This document shows, in pieces, positions 12,706 through 48,193 of a DNA stretch of 64,000 nucleotides; the stretch's first letter is position 1, and each line of letters opens with the position of its first letter. The stretch spans positions 3,059,468-3,123,467 of the forward strand of contig JAVLUZ010000341.1 of assembly GCA_036768485.1 (NCBI GenBank), written 5' to 3'. The notes below the pieces were generated by a model, which ran no database searches, was not told the origin of the DNA, and saw nothing but the letters and a program-made list of their open reading frames with translations. Position numbers and translations under genes: made by a program. The stretch is from Mermis nigrescens. Its lineage: Eukaryota; Nematoda; Enoplea; Mermithida; Mermithidae.

Positions 12706-13330
12706 AACGACTCTTCTAGAATATTGCACGGTTATTTGGTCACCACACAAAAAGCAAGACGGGAAAAGTATTGAGAGAGTTCAATCAAAGATACTTTACT
12801 AGAAGGGTCCTAAATTTTCCCGACTTGAGCTATAGTGAACGATTAGATTTTTCTTAAATTAGACTCACTTCAGTTACTAGTCGAGTCCGTCATGATCTAT
12901 CGATGGCCTATAAAATTTACCATGGTCTTATAGACATCGATTTTAAAGAGTTGTTCACGGTGTGTAATGGCATCACTCGATCAGTCAACTCGGTAAAGCT
13001 AAAAATACCTAAATCTCGCTTAAATTTGAAAATGTATTGTTTTGCAAATAGACTCCCTCCTCTTTGGAATAATTTGCCAGAAGAAGTTGTAAATGCCCCG
13101 AACTTTCCCTCCTTCAGCAGTCGTTTAGAGAAAATTAGTTTTACCTTAGACTATAAGTAAGTGCAAACCGCCTCTTATAGTCCTTGCGCAGGTTTTTGTT
13201 AATATATTTCATTAAATTGCATTGCATTGACGTCATTTTATTGTATTTACTTTGATTTTTTTTCAATTTGACCATATTTGTATTGTTTTAATTCCGTCTC
13301 TGTCGCAATAAACTCTTTCTTTCTTTAATA
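12706..13330 (+). pseudogene. LINE ORF2 C-terminus and 3' end
   Basis: Encodes LLEYCTVIWSPHKK, IERVQSK and, after stops, LPPLWNNLPEEVVNAP, the usual C-terminal signature of CR1/jockey-like LINEs. Ends with caataaactctttctttctt, a CTTT-type tail. It meets the minus-strand LINE head to head and is a different family judging from the tail. Confidence 0.85.
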
Positions 13331-13430
13331 TTGAGAACGTAGTGACCTTCCAGGAATTAACTTTGCCTGGTTGATTTAATTTAATTAAGGGTCAATGAAT
13401 TCAAATCTGAAAGTATAAGGTGGTGGTCGG

Positions 13431-14277
13431 CGGCTAAAGTTAAGAATATGGTGCTCTTAGAAAAGGAGCAAAACGAATACGGAATGCCAAAATTTTTGTG
13501 CTAAGCTGGTAGAACATGACAAATTGAAGCGCGGAAAAAAAAATTTGGTGAAAATCTGAGCCATACTTGCAAAGTTGCAGGCAACTGTCGATTTGAGTGT
13601 TGGGTGGGACGATTAGACGGCTCGATCCAAGGACTTACACATTTGTCAGAAATAAATAATATGGGCTGAAATTATGGAAGGAAGCATAGCAATGAAGTAG
13701 AAACAAAAAAAGGCGCGGAAAGTGTTTGAAATTTAAAAAAAAACATTAAAAAATTTTTCATTTTTTGCATGTTTTTTTTCGGTTTTACTTGATAAGATAT
13801 AGGAAAATCTAAGTTTTTGCTTCTTATATACTTAGGCTTAGGCTTGGTATATCTGAAAAGGTGTTTTAAGCTGCTTAGGTCGAGGTCGCTCCCGCTCAGG
13901 TCAATGTATAGATGCTTAGGTCGATGTATAGATGCTTAGGTCGATGTATAGATGCTTAGGTCGATGTATAGATGCTTAGGTAGATGTATCGATGCTTAGT
14001 TCGATGTATAGATGCTTATATCGACGTAAATTGGGTATCTACATGTGATTCTGCATTCAGCTGTTAGAATCTTCAAATACTTAGGTCGAGTAGATGCTTG
14101 CGTAGGTGGGGAGGAGGCTAATTAACGAAACCCATAGCTTTTGTAATATTGATCATAGACGGATGAATATTTTTTTCCGCGCTTCCTTTCAACATGTTCT
14201 AAGTACTGAGCAAAAAATCCGCTCTTCTGAAGTTTATTTCATAGTATCCTGAAAGTACCATATTCTTAACTTACTCT
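13431..14277. mobile_element. Family E element E1, 847 bp
   Basis: Ends CGGCTAAAGTTAAGAATATG and CCATATTCTTAACTTACTCT are inverted repeats; perfect 8-bp duplications gtggtcgg at 13423-13430 and 14278-14285. Contains the 20-bp tandem array at 13897-14030. A second copy lies inverted at 15001-18957, so the two can pair as an 850-bp inverted repeat. Non-coding. Confidence 0.85.
13897..14030. repeat. 20-bp tandem repeat inside E1
   Basis: About seven copies of gatgcttaggtcgatgtata. The reverse complement array is at 18321-18492, and shorter versions are at 50790-50890 and 55620-55730. Confidence 0.95.
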
Positions 14278-15000
14278 GTGGTCGGCATTAGGTATTGACC
14301 GAGTAACAGACTGTTGAAGTTCATGTGTTTAAGGATAGGCGAAAAGTAAGCTCTGCCTTTGGGAATGTTTTGGATTAGTCTCCGAAGTGTCGTAGGACTG
14401 ACTGAGCGGGGTTACCAATGTCTTAGGCTTAGGCTTAGTTATGTGAATTCACATTGATGCCAGCGCATGGGCTAAGCCTGAAATAAATGGAGCGAAAATT
14501 GCTCCACTCGCTTCAGCTCGATCCGCAATTTTCGCTCCATTTATGCCTTAGGCTTAGCCCATGTCTGGCATAAATTTGAATCCGCAAGCAATTGCTGTCG
14601 CCATAAATTGAAAATTGAAAAAGGAATTTTTTTCAAAACATGCAGAAAGAAAACTGCATTCCGATCGATAAAACCACCTTTTTTGGATTCAGCAATGTCG
14701 AAAACCCAAGAAAAAAGCAATTTTGACAAAAAACAAGGGATCAAATCTTAATCAAATCTTAATCAAATCAATCAAAAGTTTATCTGTCATCAAACGAAAA
14801 AATGGGCAAATAATTTAAGTAAATCGACATCGAAACACGCGTATTATTCTTCAATTGCTCGAGAAGATTTTTGATACATACATTATATAATTCCAAACAA
14901 TACCCAAACAACTACCTGCGTGCATAAATTACGGTTTTATTAATGCGAAATAATATTAAATCTGGACCAAAAAGTTTGATGGACAAGGACACCTATTAGA
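14278..15000. other. No gene; contains an inverted repeat
   Basis: Apart from the hairpin at 14459-14569 nothing is recognisable. Confidence 0.5.
14459..14569. repeat. Hairpin-forming inverted repeat
   Basis: Arms of about 44 bp (14459-14502 and 14525-14569; both include gggctaagcc and atggagcgaaaatt) with few mismatches and a loop of about 22 bp. Confidence 0.85.
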
Positions 15001-15164
15001 AATGGTACTTTCAAAATACTAAAAAATAAACTATTTGGTACTTTCAAACATACCTGGGCAAGGGGTTCAACCAGGTTCAACCGGGTACCAGCCGGAGCAA
15101 GTTCGGTACCAGCCGGATGGTCCACCAGTTGCACCCTATGTTTTGTACATAAACTTTTTTGGTG

Positions 15165-16690
15165 TAAAAATCGATTGGTTGGCTCCAAAAATCGGTTGCT
15201 GGGGTCTAAGAGTCGGTTGATGGGCTCCAAAAATCGGTTGCTGGGGTTTAAAAATCGGTTGGATGGCTCTAAAAATCAATTGCTCCTGGGTTCAACTAAT
15301 TTTAGGAGCCCATCAACTGATTTTTAGACCCCAGCAACCGATTTTTGGAGCTCAACAACCGATTTCTAGCCCCCAGCAACCGAGTTTTGGAGCACACTAA
15401 CCGATTCCTTGACCCCAGCAACCGATTTTTAGACCCCGGCAACCGATTTTTAGACCCCGGCAACCGATTTTAGGAGCCAACCAACCGGTTTACAGACCCC
15501 AGCTACCGATTTTTATAGCCAACCAACCAATTTTTAGACCCCAGCAACTGATTTTCGGACCCCAGTAACGGATTTATGACCCCAGCAAGCGATTTATAAG
15601 CCCAATAAGCGATTCAGGACCCATCAATCAATTTTTCGAGTTCACCAACCGATTTCTAGACCACCAGCAACCGATTTTTGGAGCCAACCAACCGGTTTTC
15701 AGACCCCAGCAACCGATTTTTATAGCCAACCAATCAACTTTTGGACCCCAGCAACTGATTTTCTTACTCCTATAACGGATTTAGGACCCAACAAGCGATT
15801 TTTAAGCGATTTAGGACCCATCAATCAATTTTTCGAGCTCAGCAACAGATTTTTGGAGCCAACCAACCAATTTTTAGACCCCCGCAACTGATTTTCGGAC
15901 CCCAATAACGGATATAGGACCCCAGCAAGCGATTTTTAAGCCCAATAAGCGACTTAGGACCCATCAATCAATTTTTCGAGCTGACTAGCGATTTCTAGAC
16001 GCCGGCAACTGATTTTTGAAGCTCACCAACCGATTTCTAGACCTCAGCAACCGATTTTAAGAGCGAACCAACCGGTTTTCAGACCCCAGCAACCGATTTT
16101 TATAGCCAACCAACCAACTTTTAGACCCTAGCATCTGATTTTCGGACCCCAATAACGGATTTAGGAACCCACCAGGCACTTTTTAAGCCCAATAAGCGAT
16201 TTAGGACCCATCAATCAATTTTTCGAGCTCACAGACCGATTCATAGACCCCGGCAACCGATTTTTGGAGCTCACCAACCGATTTATAGACCTCAGCAACC
16301 GATTTTTGGAGCCAACCAACCGGTTTTCAGACCACAGCAACCGATTTTTGGACACCACCAACTGATTTTTTGACCATAGCAATCGATTTTTAGACCTCAG
16401 CAACCGATTTTTGGAGCCCACCAGCTGGTTTTTAGACCGCAGAAACCGATTTTTAAGCCCACTAACTGATTTAGGACCCCAGCAACCGATTTTCGGAGCC
16501 AAGAACTGATTTTAAGACCCCAGCAACCGATTTCCGGATCCCGCCAACTGATTTTTTGACCCCAGCAATCGATTTTGAGACCTCAGCAACTGATTTTTGG
16601 AGCTCAGCAATCATTTTTCAGATCCCAACAACCGATTTCTAAATCCCGGCAACCGAATCGGTTACTGGGCTCTCTAAAAATCGGTACGTA
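15165..16690. repeat. 21-22-bp satellite array, with inverted units at both ends
   Basis: Roughly 60-70 copies of a unit close to agaccccagcaaccgatttt, alternating irregularly with a variant containing gagccaaccaaccgattttt, giving a loose 43-bp higher-order repeat. The main block (15288-16660) is in one orientation; a few units at 15165-15285 and 16660-16690 are inverted. Because 21 bp is seven codons, the minus strand has a 95-codon open frame (16215-16502) of heptapeptides of the LVGSKNR / LLRSKNR type; I do not regard it as a gene. Confidence 0.93.
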
Positions 16691-16882
16691 AGTAATGCAT
16701 AATTCAGAGATTATATACTTAAGTAAGTAATGCCTAATTTAGAGAAAATAATAATTCGTCAGATCAAAATAAAACACATGATGTATTTTTGTGATCTTCT
16801 ACACATCGATTTATTAAAAATACATACTTGTCTGTCCACCTGTTTTATGTGTAAATAAACGCTAGTCTTTTATACATATGTA

Positions 16883-17690
16883 CATTACTTGTTATTGATG
16901 TTTAGGCCGCGCTGAATTCTTACAATTTTTGTAATGCAAAATTGCGTTTCAAAAAGGTGTAATCTCGAAATTTTCCGGAATTATATTACTTGCTATTGAT
17001 GCTTAAGCCGTGCCAGATTTGGACAATTTTTGTGACGCAAAATTGCGTTTCAAAAAGGTGGAATCTCAAAATTTTCCAGCGCTTCACGCCAAATAGATTT
17101 AATTTTATTACTTGTTATTGATGCTTAAGCCGCGTCAAATTTATACAATTTTTTTGTAATGCAAAATTGCGTTTCACAGAGGTTAAATTTCAGAATTTTT
17201 CAGGCGCTTCGCGCCGAATTCGGATAATTTTTGTGATGCAAAATTGCGTTTCAAAAAGGTGAAATCTTGAAATTTTCCGGCGCTCCGCGCCGAATTGATT
17301 TAATTATATTACTTGTTATTGATGCTTAAGCCGCGCCAAATTTGGACAATTTTTGTAATGCAAAATTGCGTTTCAAAAAGGTGGAATCTAAAAATTTTCC
17401 GGCGCTTCGCGCCGAATTGATTTAATTTTATTACTTGTTATTGATGCTTAAGCCGCGCCAAATTTGGACAATTTTTGTAATGCAAAATTGCGTTTCACAA
17501 AAGTTAAATTTCAAAATTTTCCGGCGCTTCGCGCCGAATTCGGATAATTTTTGTGATACAAAATTGCGTTTCAAAAAGGTGAAATCTCAAAATTTTCCGG
17601 CGCTTCGCGCCGAAGTGATATAATTTTATCATTCGTTATTGATGTTTAGAGGTTGCGCTGAATTATGACAATTTTCGTGCATTTCAAGCA
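16883..17690. repeat. About 122-bp tandem array with GCGCTTCGCGCC palindrome
   Basis: Six or so copies of a unit with tacttgttattgatgcttaa, gcgccaaatttggacaattt, gcaaaattgcgtttcaaaaa and ggcgcttcgcgccgaatt. Exact palindromes at 17203, 17401, 17523 and 17599. A reverse-strand relative, about two and a half units, is at 51890-52340. Confidence 0.93.
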
Positions 17691-18320
17691 GGATTTATAT
17701 TTGAAATGAAAACGTATATACTCTTTGACGACATGAAAATGAGGAACTCTGTAGAAGTTTCATTTTTACACAATGAATTGCATAAAAAATAAGCATATTA
17801 GAGGCGGTGAATGTCTCTTCAAGATTAAAGGTCAATTGCTACTAGTAAAGTACGAGTTTTTAGTAATTGCTATGCAAATTATCGATTGCACAATTTTTAC
17901 ACCATACTAATTTTGACACATTTAATTAAAAAATTATGTCATGAGAAAGTGACTTCGCGTGAAATTATGAATGGACTTTGCGTGGAAGCAAGACTAACAT
18001 GTTAAAATTCAACCACTTTTCTGACTTAGGCAACTAACCAAAAAATTGGGCTCCGGTACCAGCCGAGACTCCCAAGGCTTGCCCAGCTATGCTTTCAAAA
18101 TACTAAAAAATAAACTTCAGAAGAGCGAATTTTTTTGCTCAGTACTTAGAACAAGGTGAAAGAGAGCGCGGAAAAAAATTTCATCCGTCTATGATCAATA
18201 TTACAAAAGCTATGGGTTTCGCTTATTAGCCTCTTCTCGACCCAAGCAAGCATCTTCTCGACCTAAGTATTTAAAGATTCAAACAGCTGAATGCAGAATC
18301 ACATGTAGATACCCAATTTA

Positions 18321-18492
18321 CGTCGACCTAAGCATCTATACATTGATCTAAGCATCTATACATCGACCTAAGCATCTATACATACATCGACCTAAGCATC
18401 TATTATACATCGACCTAAGCATCTATACATCGATCTAAGCATCTATACATCGATCTAAGCATCTATACATCGATCTAAGCATCTATACATCG
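18321..18492. repeat. 20-bp tandem repeat inside E2
   Basis: Eight to nine copies of tatacatcgatctaagcatc, the reverse complement of the array in E1. Confidence 0.95.
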
Positions 18493-18957
18493 ACCTGAGC
18501 AGGAGCGACCTCGACCTAAGCAGCTTAAAACACCTTTTCAGATATACTAAGCCTAAGCCTAAGTATAATAGAAGCAAAAACTTAGATTTTCGTACATCTT
18601 ATCAAGTAAAACCGAAAAAACATGCAAAAATATGAAAATTTTTTTAAGTTTTCAAAATATCGAACAGGTTTCCGCGCCTTTTTCTTTTTTCTCCTTCATT
18701 GTTATGCTTCCTTCCGTAATTTCAGCCCATATTATTTATTTCTGACAAATGTGTAAATCCTTGGATCGAGCCGTTTAATCGTCTCACCCAACACTCAAAT
18801 CGAGAGTTGCCTGCAACTTTGCAAGTATGGCTCAGATTTTCTCCAAATTTTTTTTCCGCGCTTCAATTTATCATGTTCTACCAGTTTGGCAAAAAATTTT
18901 GGCATGCCGTATTCGTTTTGCTCCTTTTCTAAAAGTACCATATTCTTAAGTTTAGCC

Positions 18958-19786
18958 ATTCTCAAAAAATTATTTCGATTTAAACGAAAATTTCAGGCGA
19001 AGATAACTTCTTTTTTATGAAAATAAAAATTATTCCATAGATTCTTTGCGTTAAATTAAATTCTGTCAGCTATGGTCATGGCAAAGGCCAGCGCCAGCGC
19101 CACCTTTTACCCGTCTGACCAAATGTTTGTCTCTTTGTATGCTTTGGATTTCAATGAATGTTTTAATAAAAAAAATTTTTTTGCGAAAAGATAGAAACTA
19201 AGCATTTTTGTTATTAAATTTTTCCATTTATAAATTAATAATTTTATATTAAATAAGTATTAACTGTTAATTAATTAATAAATTTTAAATAACTTATATT
19301 AACATAATTTAAAGCTTAATATTATGTAACAATATTAATCGAAATTAAAGGCTGCAGAGAAACAAGCATTTCATGCATTGTCAAAGTACATTTTAATCGA
19401 AGGACCTAAGGAATAATTTTTATCGTCAGCTAAAATTTTTGTTGAAATTGAAGGTCATAGAAAACGGCCTCTCTCTGCGTTTTTAAAGTTAATTTTACTA
19501 GAAGATGACTCAAATAATTTTAAAATTTTCAAACGAACACATTAGGATAATTGTACAAGAGCAAGCGTACAAAATTGTCATTATCGTGACTCGTTTGTCT
19601 CCTTTTGCATTAAGTCATTTGTTTTATCGACAATACATGTTTTATATCCCTTTTTGATTTCCTTGTATTGTCATACCTACGTTTGCAATAAAGAATTTAA
19701 CATTCAAAAAATATTGAAATTTAAATACTGAAAAAGTGCTGTGCTGTGATAAAAACGAATGTTATATTCATGAAATCTATCGTAGG
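18958..19786. other. No gene recognised
   Basis: Very AT-rich (notably 19200-19340); no supported coding. Confidence 0.5.
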
Positions 19787-20612
19787 CAGGGGCGTACGCA
19801 TGATTTTTTAAGGAGGGGGGGGGTGGGCGGTCCGAAATTGGTGACCTTATATCTCGGGATATGTTTGCCGGGCCACCAAATGAATTGCATTTTCTGACGT
19901 TCCCGAACATGCTCCATCCGTTAAGCTCATAAAATTTAAACTTTTCGAAAAATTTTTATTATCTCTTTTTTATTATCTTTTCCTTAAAAAATTTTTACTA
20001 CGCCTGAAGCTTCTTAACCTACCTTCTTCAGAATTTCGTCATCTTCACAAATGTCTGTGTCTCATGTATCAAATTATTAACGGTTTATCTTGTATTGATG
20101 CTGATTAATTTTTCATTTTTAGTTCCGGCATAACCCGATCTGAAAACCGTCGTAAACTTACGTTACCAGTTGTCCGTTCCGATTCTCACCTCAACGATTT
20201 TTCCCAATGCTACCTGAAAATTTGGAATTTCTTACCTGATCAAGTAGTCGCTTCTCCTAACGTTTGTTCATTCAAAAAAGAGCCCTAAACATTGATTTTA
20301 CAATTTTATTGTTGGGGCATACCTAGTTGTATCACTTCCGTGATCTGTATGTCCTTTTGCTCAGTCACTGTTTTATCATGCATTTGTGTTTTATCAAATT
20401 TCGTGTATTTTTCTGGACAATAAATATTTTCTTTTCTTGTTAAGCTATGAAATATGACGTCTTTTTGACCGCACTTAGGCGCGAAGCGCCGAAAATTTCG
20501 AGATTTTTCGATAAAAAGATGCCAATTTTTATGCATTTCCTTACCTTTCCAAAATAATTTTTAGGCTAATGGATGGAGCGGCCGCCCCTCCCGCCCCCTG
20601 CGTACGCCCATG
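19787..20612. mobile_element. Family D element D1, 826 bp
   Basis: Ends CAGGGGCGTACGCATGATT and CCTGCGTACGCCCATG; perfect 8-bp duplications atcgtagg (19779-19786 and 20613-20620). Contains a LINE 3' fragment and the palindrome GGCGCGAAGCGCC at 20478-20490. A shorter member, D2, is at 32783. Confidence 0.87.
20121..20288 (+). pseudogene. LINE ORF2 C-terminal fragment inside D1
   Basis: Encodes SGITRSENRRKLTLPVVR, then YLKIWNFLPDQVVASP and FKKEP before a stop, the same LWNxLPxxVVxAxxLxxFK signature as at 12903-13160. It shows that D1 captured or was hit by a LINE. Confidence 0.75.
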
Positions 20613-20950
20613 ATCGTAGGTATAAGTATTGAACATATAATGATTTCCCACAGTTTCTAAAATGTTTTTCACTCTTGATTTTCAATCTTTTTGTTTTGTG
20701 CTAGCACGTTTTGAAGTGAGAATTTATGAATATGTAAAAATACAAAAAGTTTTTTGGATGCGAATTAAACAGCATAAAATCTTTGTAAACCAGCCAACTG
20801 GTGAATTCTACCAACCATATTAAATTTTTGAAACATGTCGTCTGGATAGAAAAATGTGTTACAAAGCATTAATTATAAATTTTTATTTCCTTTTAAAAGA
20901 ATTAAAACATTGATAAATTCCTCAAAGTATACAATATGTGTAGTATGCAT

Positions 20951-22754
20951 TAGTGATCGACTGGGGCCCAGCCCGGCAATTCCCGGCCATTTTTCAGCAT
21001 CCCCAGCCGGAGCAAGGTGAAAAAATGGCCGGGGCCGGGGAAAAATTTAGTGTAATTCGTATTTTGTACAGGATGTGATACTGCCAGTTATTTATCAATG
21101 GGTAAATATTAATTTTGAGAACTGTACTGATTCGACCATATGTATGTATACATAGTCCTTGTTATATCTTTGCTACTGTGTATAAATGAGCTTTTACTGG
21201 ATAAATGTTCAGGAAAATCTGCATGTTTTCGATTCCTTCACTTAACTTACGAGTATTAAACCAAATGCTACTTTTATCTCATTTATTCGTAGCTGTGGCT
21301 AAAAGATTTAGAGTTGACAAATACGTTCTATTTCTAGTTGGAAATTGTATATACGTTTTCAAAAAGACAATTTTTACAAAAAAAATTGAAAGGGAACCGC
21401 CTGCTTTGAAACGCGTTTCTTGTGTAATAGTTATTAGGACGGAAGTTAATTGTAATCAAATGTAAACTACGCTGCAGAATTGCGTCCGATCCGATAAACT
21501 ATATATGTATGTCTCATTACATCCAAAACCTATTCCGCCCAATCGCGCTACATCTCTGTGATTCCACTATAACGCGTATCTTGCGTAATAGTTATTGCAG
21601 CAGAAGTGAAAAATAGGCGGAAGTAAACTACACTGCAGTATTGCGACCGATACGATAAGCTATTTATTTCTAATTTATTACGTCCAATACATGTTCCGTC
21701 CAATCGCTACATCTTTGTGATACCACTACTAATGTTTCTGGTTTTGTTAGTAACGATTATTACTTCTATTTTTCATCCGAGCTTTCTCTTTTATATTCAC
21801 AGTCTTTGTTTCTTATTTTAACTTGCTTGGAAAATTTATGCTCTGTTAGGGCGTTGACTTTGTGCCATCATTTCTACTCGCTTCCAGATATGCACAGTGA
21901 AAAATTTCTGGGGAGGGAGAGGGGGTGCAATCTGAATAAATTTTTTAAAGTGCCTTTTCTACCGTAAAAACGCTTTAAATGTGTTGAAAACGCGATTTTT
22001 AAGCATTTCTGATAATGCTCTCTCTTTCTATAACATAAAACACGAAAAAATTATGAAAAATTGCATTAAATTGACCAAAATATAGTCAGAAAGAGACTAC
22101 TTACTGACAATTAGCCAAAAATTGACAATTCTGAGCCATTCCAACGCTAAAAACTCCTAAATCTATACTTTTCCTATGATTTTCTAGAAAGTGTGAATTC
22201 TGGGAGGGGTGAAAAATTTTTTGCGTGGGGTGAAAATTTTTTAGGGGAGGGGGTGAAACCCCCCAAGCCCCCGTGATCATGTATGCTCGCTTCTATAAGT
22301 TAGCTCTCACTAAAATTTTCCATTCAGATTACATCAAATCGCAATTATATTCATTTACTGGTTTTAGGATTTATAACAAATTTATTTTTGTTTGCTATAT
22401 GAATGACTAGCAGCCAGGAAACCGTAGTTTGGCAATTTTTTGAAATTAACCCTACAGATCAGACGACAGCGATGATTCAGACAATGAAACACTGGACTAA
22501 ATCTGTTTCTTGTGACATAAATAGTACCTAATAAAACTTGATTTGAAAAGGCGCACCTAACTTTGCACTTGCCATTTACTACTGAATGGAGCAGTCGCTC
22601 ACTATTTCTCTTCCTATGCCCACCCCAAGTATGTGTCATGCAATAATATTTCCCTTGTCTGACCCCGGCCGGCCCCGGCCCCCGGGGATTTTTTTCAGCC
22701 CCGGTACCGCACCGGCCCCGGCTCCGGCCAAAATGTCGTCCCGGTCGATCACTA
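20951..22754. mobile_element. Family G element G1, 1804 bp
   Basis: Ends TAGTGATCGACTGGGG and CCGGTCGATCACTA; 8-bp duplications gtatgcat / gtacgcat (20943-20950, 22755-22762, one mismatch). Inside each end are GC-rich direct repeats built on ccccggcc and ccgg. The core is AT-rich and contains element C2. Contains unrelated open frames of 86 and 126 codons with no recognised domain. Confidence 0.85.
21885..22285. mobile_element. Family C MITE C2, nested in G1, 401 bp
   Basis: Ends CAGATATGCACAG and CCGTGATCATGTATG; perfect 8-bp duplications ctcgcttc (21877-21884 and 22286-22293). Homologous to the element at 44208, in the opposite orientation or a variant. Confidence 0.85.
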
Positions 22755-22762
22755 GTACGCAT

Positions 22763-23333
<571 letters not shown>

Positions 23334-23905
23334 ATTTATTAGCCAATTACTACCGTAGAAAATGCAATAAAAAATTACATGAAAAAATGATTTAACGAAA
23401 GATAATGTCGAAAGAACGAGAAAGGTTACAGCATAGCATAGTAATGGCTGAGACGTACAGGCGGATCGCGCTCACGTACGCTCCTTTAGGAACTCATCTA
23501 GACAAAGTTTAGAAATCATAACCTTAAACTGTTTAAAACATCTACAATCAACAATGCTTTGGGGCAAAGTATTCCAAATTCTAGCCGTCCTGTTTGAAAA
23601 GTCGTTTTTTCTACAATCTAAATGAAATTTGCGGATAAAAAGCTTTATATCACTTACCGATCTGGTACCCCTTTCGGGTGCGAGTTCGAAAAAGTCTTCA
23701 AATGAAAGTAACTGTCTCTTGATTATTCTGAAAGCAAAAGTAAGATCAAAATGAATACGGCGATTTTCGAGTCTTTCAAGATTTAACAAACCCAACCGTT
23801 CATTGTAAGACAAGTCACCTTGTCGCCATAGTATTCTTTTCGTAAATCTACGCTGAACTTTTTCAATGCAGCTAATATCTTTAATCAATTAAGGGTTCCA
23901 AACTA
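23334..23905 (-). pseudogene. LINE ORF2 C-terminus and 3' end
   Basis: The minus-strand frame 23888-23472 encodes IEKVQRRFTKRILW, LGLLNLERLENRRIHFDLTF, then WNTLPQSIVDCRCFKQFK and stop, i.e. the end of a CR1/jockey-like ORF2, intact over 138 codons. It is 5'-truncated at about 23900 and ends in an (ATT)n tail. Confidence 0.88.
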
Positions 23906-24008
23906 CTTACTCATCTGCCTAATTTAGAGCTGGACAGATATATACCTAGATCTTACACGTATTCACTGCACTTTCACCAGCAAGACATTAAGTATTCAGT
24001 TTCCTTAG

Positions 24009-47517
<23,509 letters not shown>

Positions 47518-47622
47518 TACGTTATATTTTTGCTTTGTTCTGTATTACTTTGTATCATTTTATTGCATTTTACTTGGCGGTATGACATATGCATGTATAG
47601 GTATGTAGCTCACTTGTTTGCC

Positions 47623-48193
47623 TATAGTCTGTTACATTTATTCGAGAGCTTTTTAGTCAATTCTTTTAAGGGCTACAGTAAGCTAAACAAGACGAATTAC
47701 TGTACTGCGGCAGATCAGCTCAGTGAGGGTGAGTGGCTAGAATTCTTCCATTTTTAATGCTCTAATACGCCCAATTAATTTGATTTAGGCATTTAATCAG
47801 TGCTGGGACATACTACAGTAAGTGCGCTAAACAAAAAGCTATCGGCTGGAATCGAACCCGGGTTGCTTCGACTACAAGCAAGAGGTTTTACCACTGAGCT
47901 ATGCGGGATTACCACTGAGCTATGCGGGAGTTCGCGGCGTTTCTTAACATCTTAGTCGATTGTGTTTAAAATGTCGACTCAGGATTTGATGAATGCGCGA
48001 TTTTTATCGGTAAGTTAATTAATCTGCTGGAAGACGAGAATAAATTATGCCGCAAAAATGTTGCTGAAAAACCCGTCTTTACTACATAGCTATAGTAAGA
48101 TCTAGCGACCTACAGTAAATTAGAAAGAAGGGGTTACTGTAACCTCCGAAAACATTTGCTGAAAAAGCTCTCGGATAAATGAAACAGACTATA
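47623..48193. mobile_element. Family P element P1, 571 bp, with tRNA-like insert
   Basis: Ends TATAGTCTGTTACATTTATT and TAAATGAAACAGACTATA, the inverted repeat continuing over cgagagcttttt. Contains the tRNA-like segment at 47835-47929. No duplication identified. Confidence 0.75.
47835..47929 (-). pseudogene. tRNA-like sequence (tRNA pseudogene or SINE head)
   Basis: Minus strand: TCCCGCA start, A box TAGCTCAGTGG (47901-47891), a 6-bp stem TTGCTT/AAGCAA with loop GTAGTCG (anticodon would be AGT), and B box GGTTCGATTCC (47858-47848). The acceptor stem has no 3' partner and the T stem is mismatched, so it is not a functional tRNA. The 5' A-box segment is duplicated (47912-47929). Confidence 0.75.

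Larger units (their letters stand above)
15049..18091. mobile_element. Element F, 3043 bp, carrying two tandem arrays
   Basis: Ends CATACCTGGGCAAG and CTTGCCCAGCTATG are inverted repeats; perfect 8-bp duplications ctttcaaa (15041-15048 and 18092-18099) inside E2. Next to the ends are GC-rich inverted segments (gggtaccagccggagc and ggctccggtaccagccgaga). The interior is a satellite (15165-16690), then a 122-bp array (16883-17690), then AT-rich single-copy sequence. No transposase frame. The non-satellite part of F has relatives at 51890-52340. Confidence 0.85.
15001..18957. mobile_element. Family E element E2, split by element F
   Basis: Inverted copy of E1: 18109-18957 matches the reverse complement of 13432-14250 over almost its whole length. 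Its left end (ATGGTACTTTCAAAATAC) lies at about 15001, before the F insertion. Outer end is cttaagtttagcc at 18957. The outer target duplication was not found. Confidence 0.75.

Noticed and set aside
13897..14030. CRISPR-like array of 20-bp repeats
   Set aside because: Units are contiguous with no spacers and the host is a eukaryote; it is a plain tandem repeat within element E1.
13835..14450. Telomere-like TTAGGC words
   Set aside because: Only two or three units in a row, inside a dispersed element; not a telomere tract.
16215..16502. 95-codon heptapeptide-repeat protein on the minus strand
   Set aside because: It follows from a 21-bp satellite period; the frame breaks wherever units are 20 or 22 bp, and it has no defined start or context.
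47835..47929. Functional tRNA-Thr gene
   Set aside because: The acceptor stem has no partner and the T stem is mismatched; only the A and B boxes and the anticodon stem are preserved.
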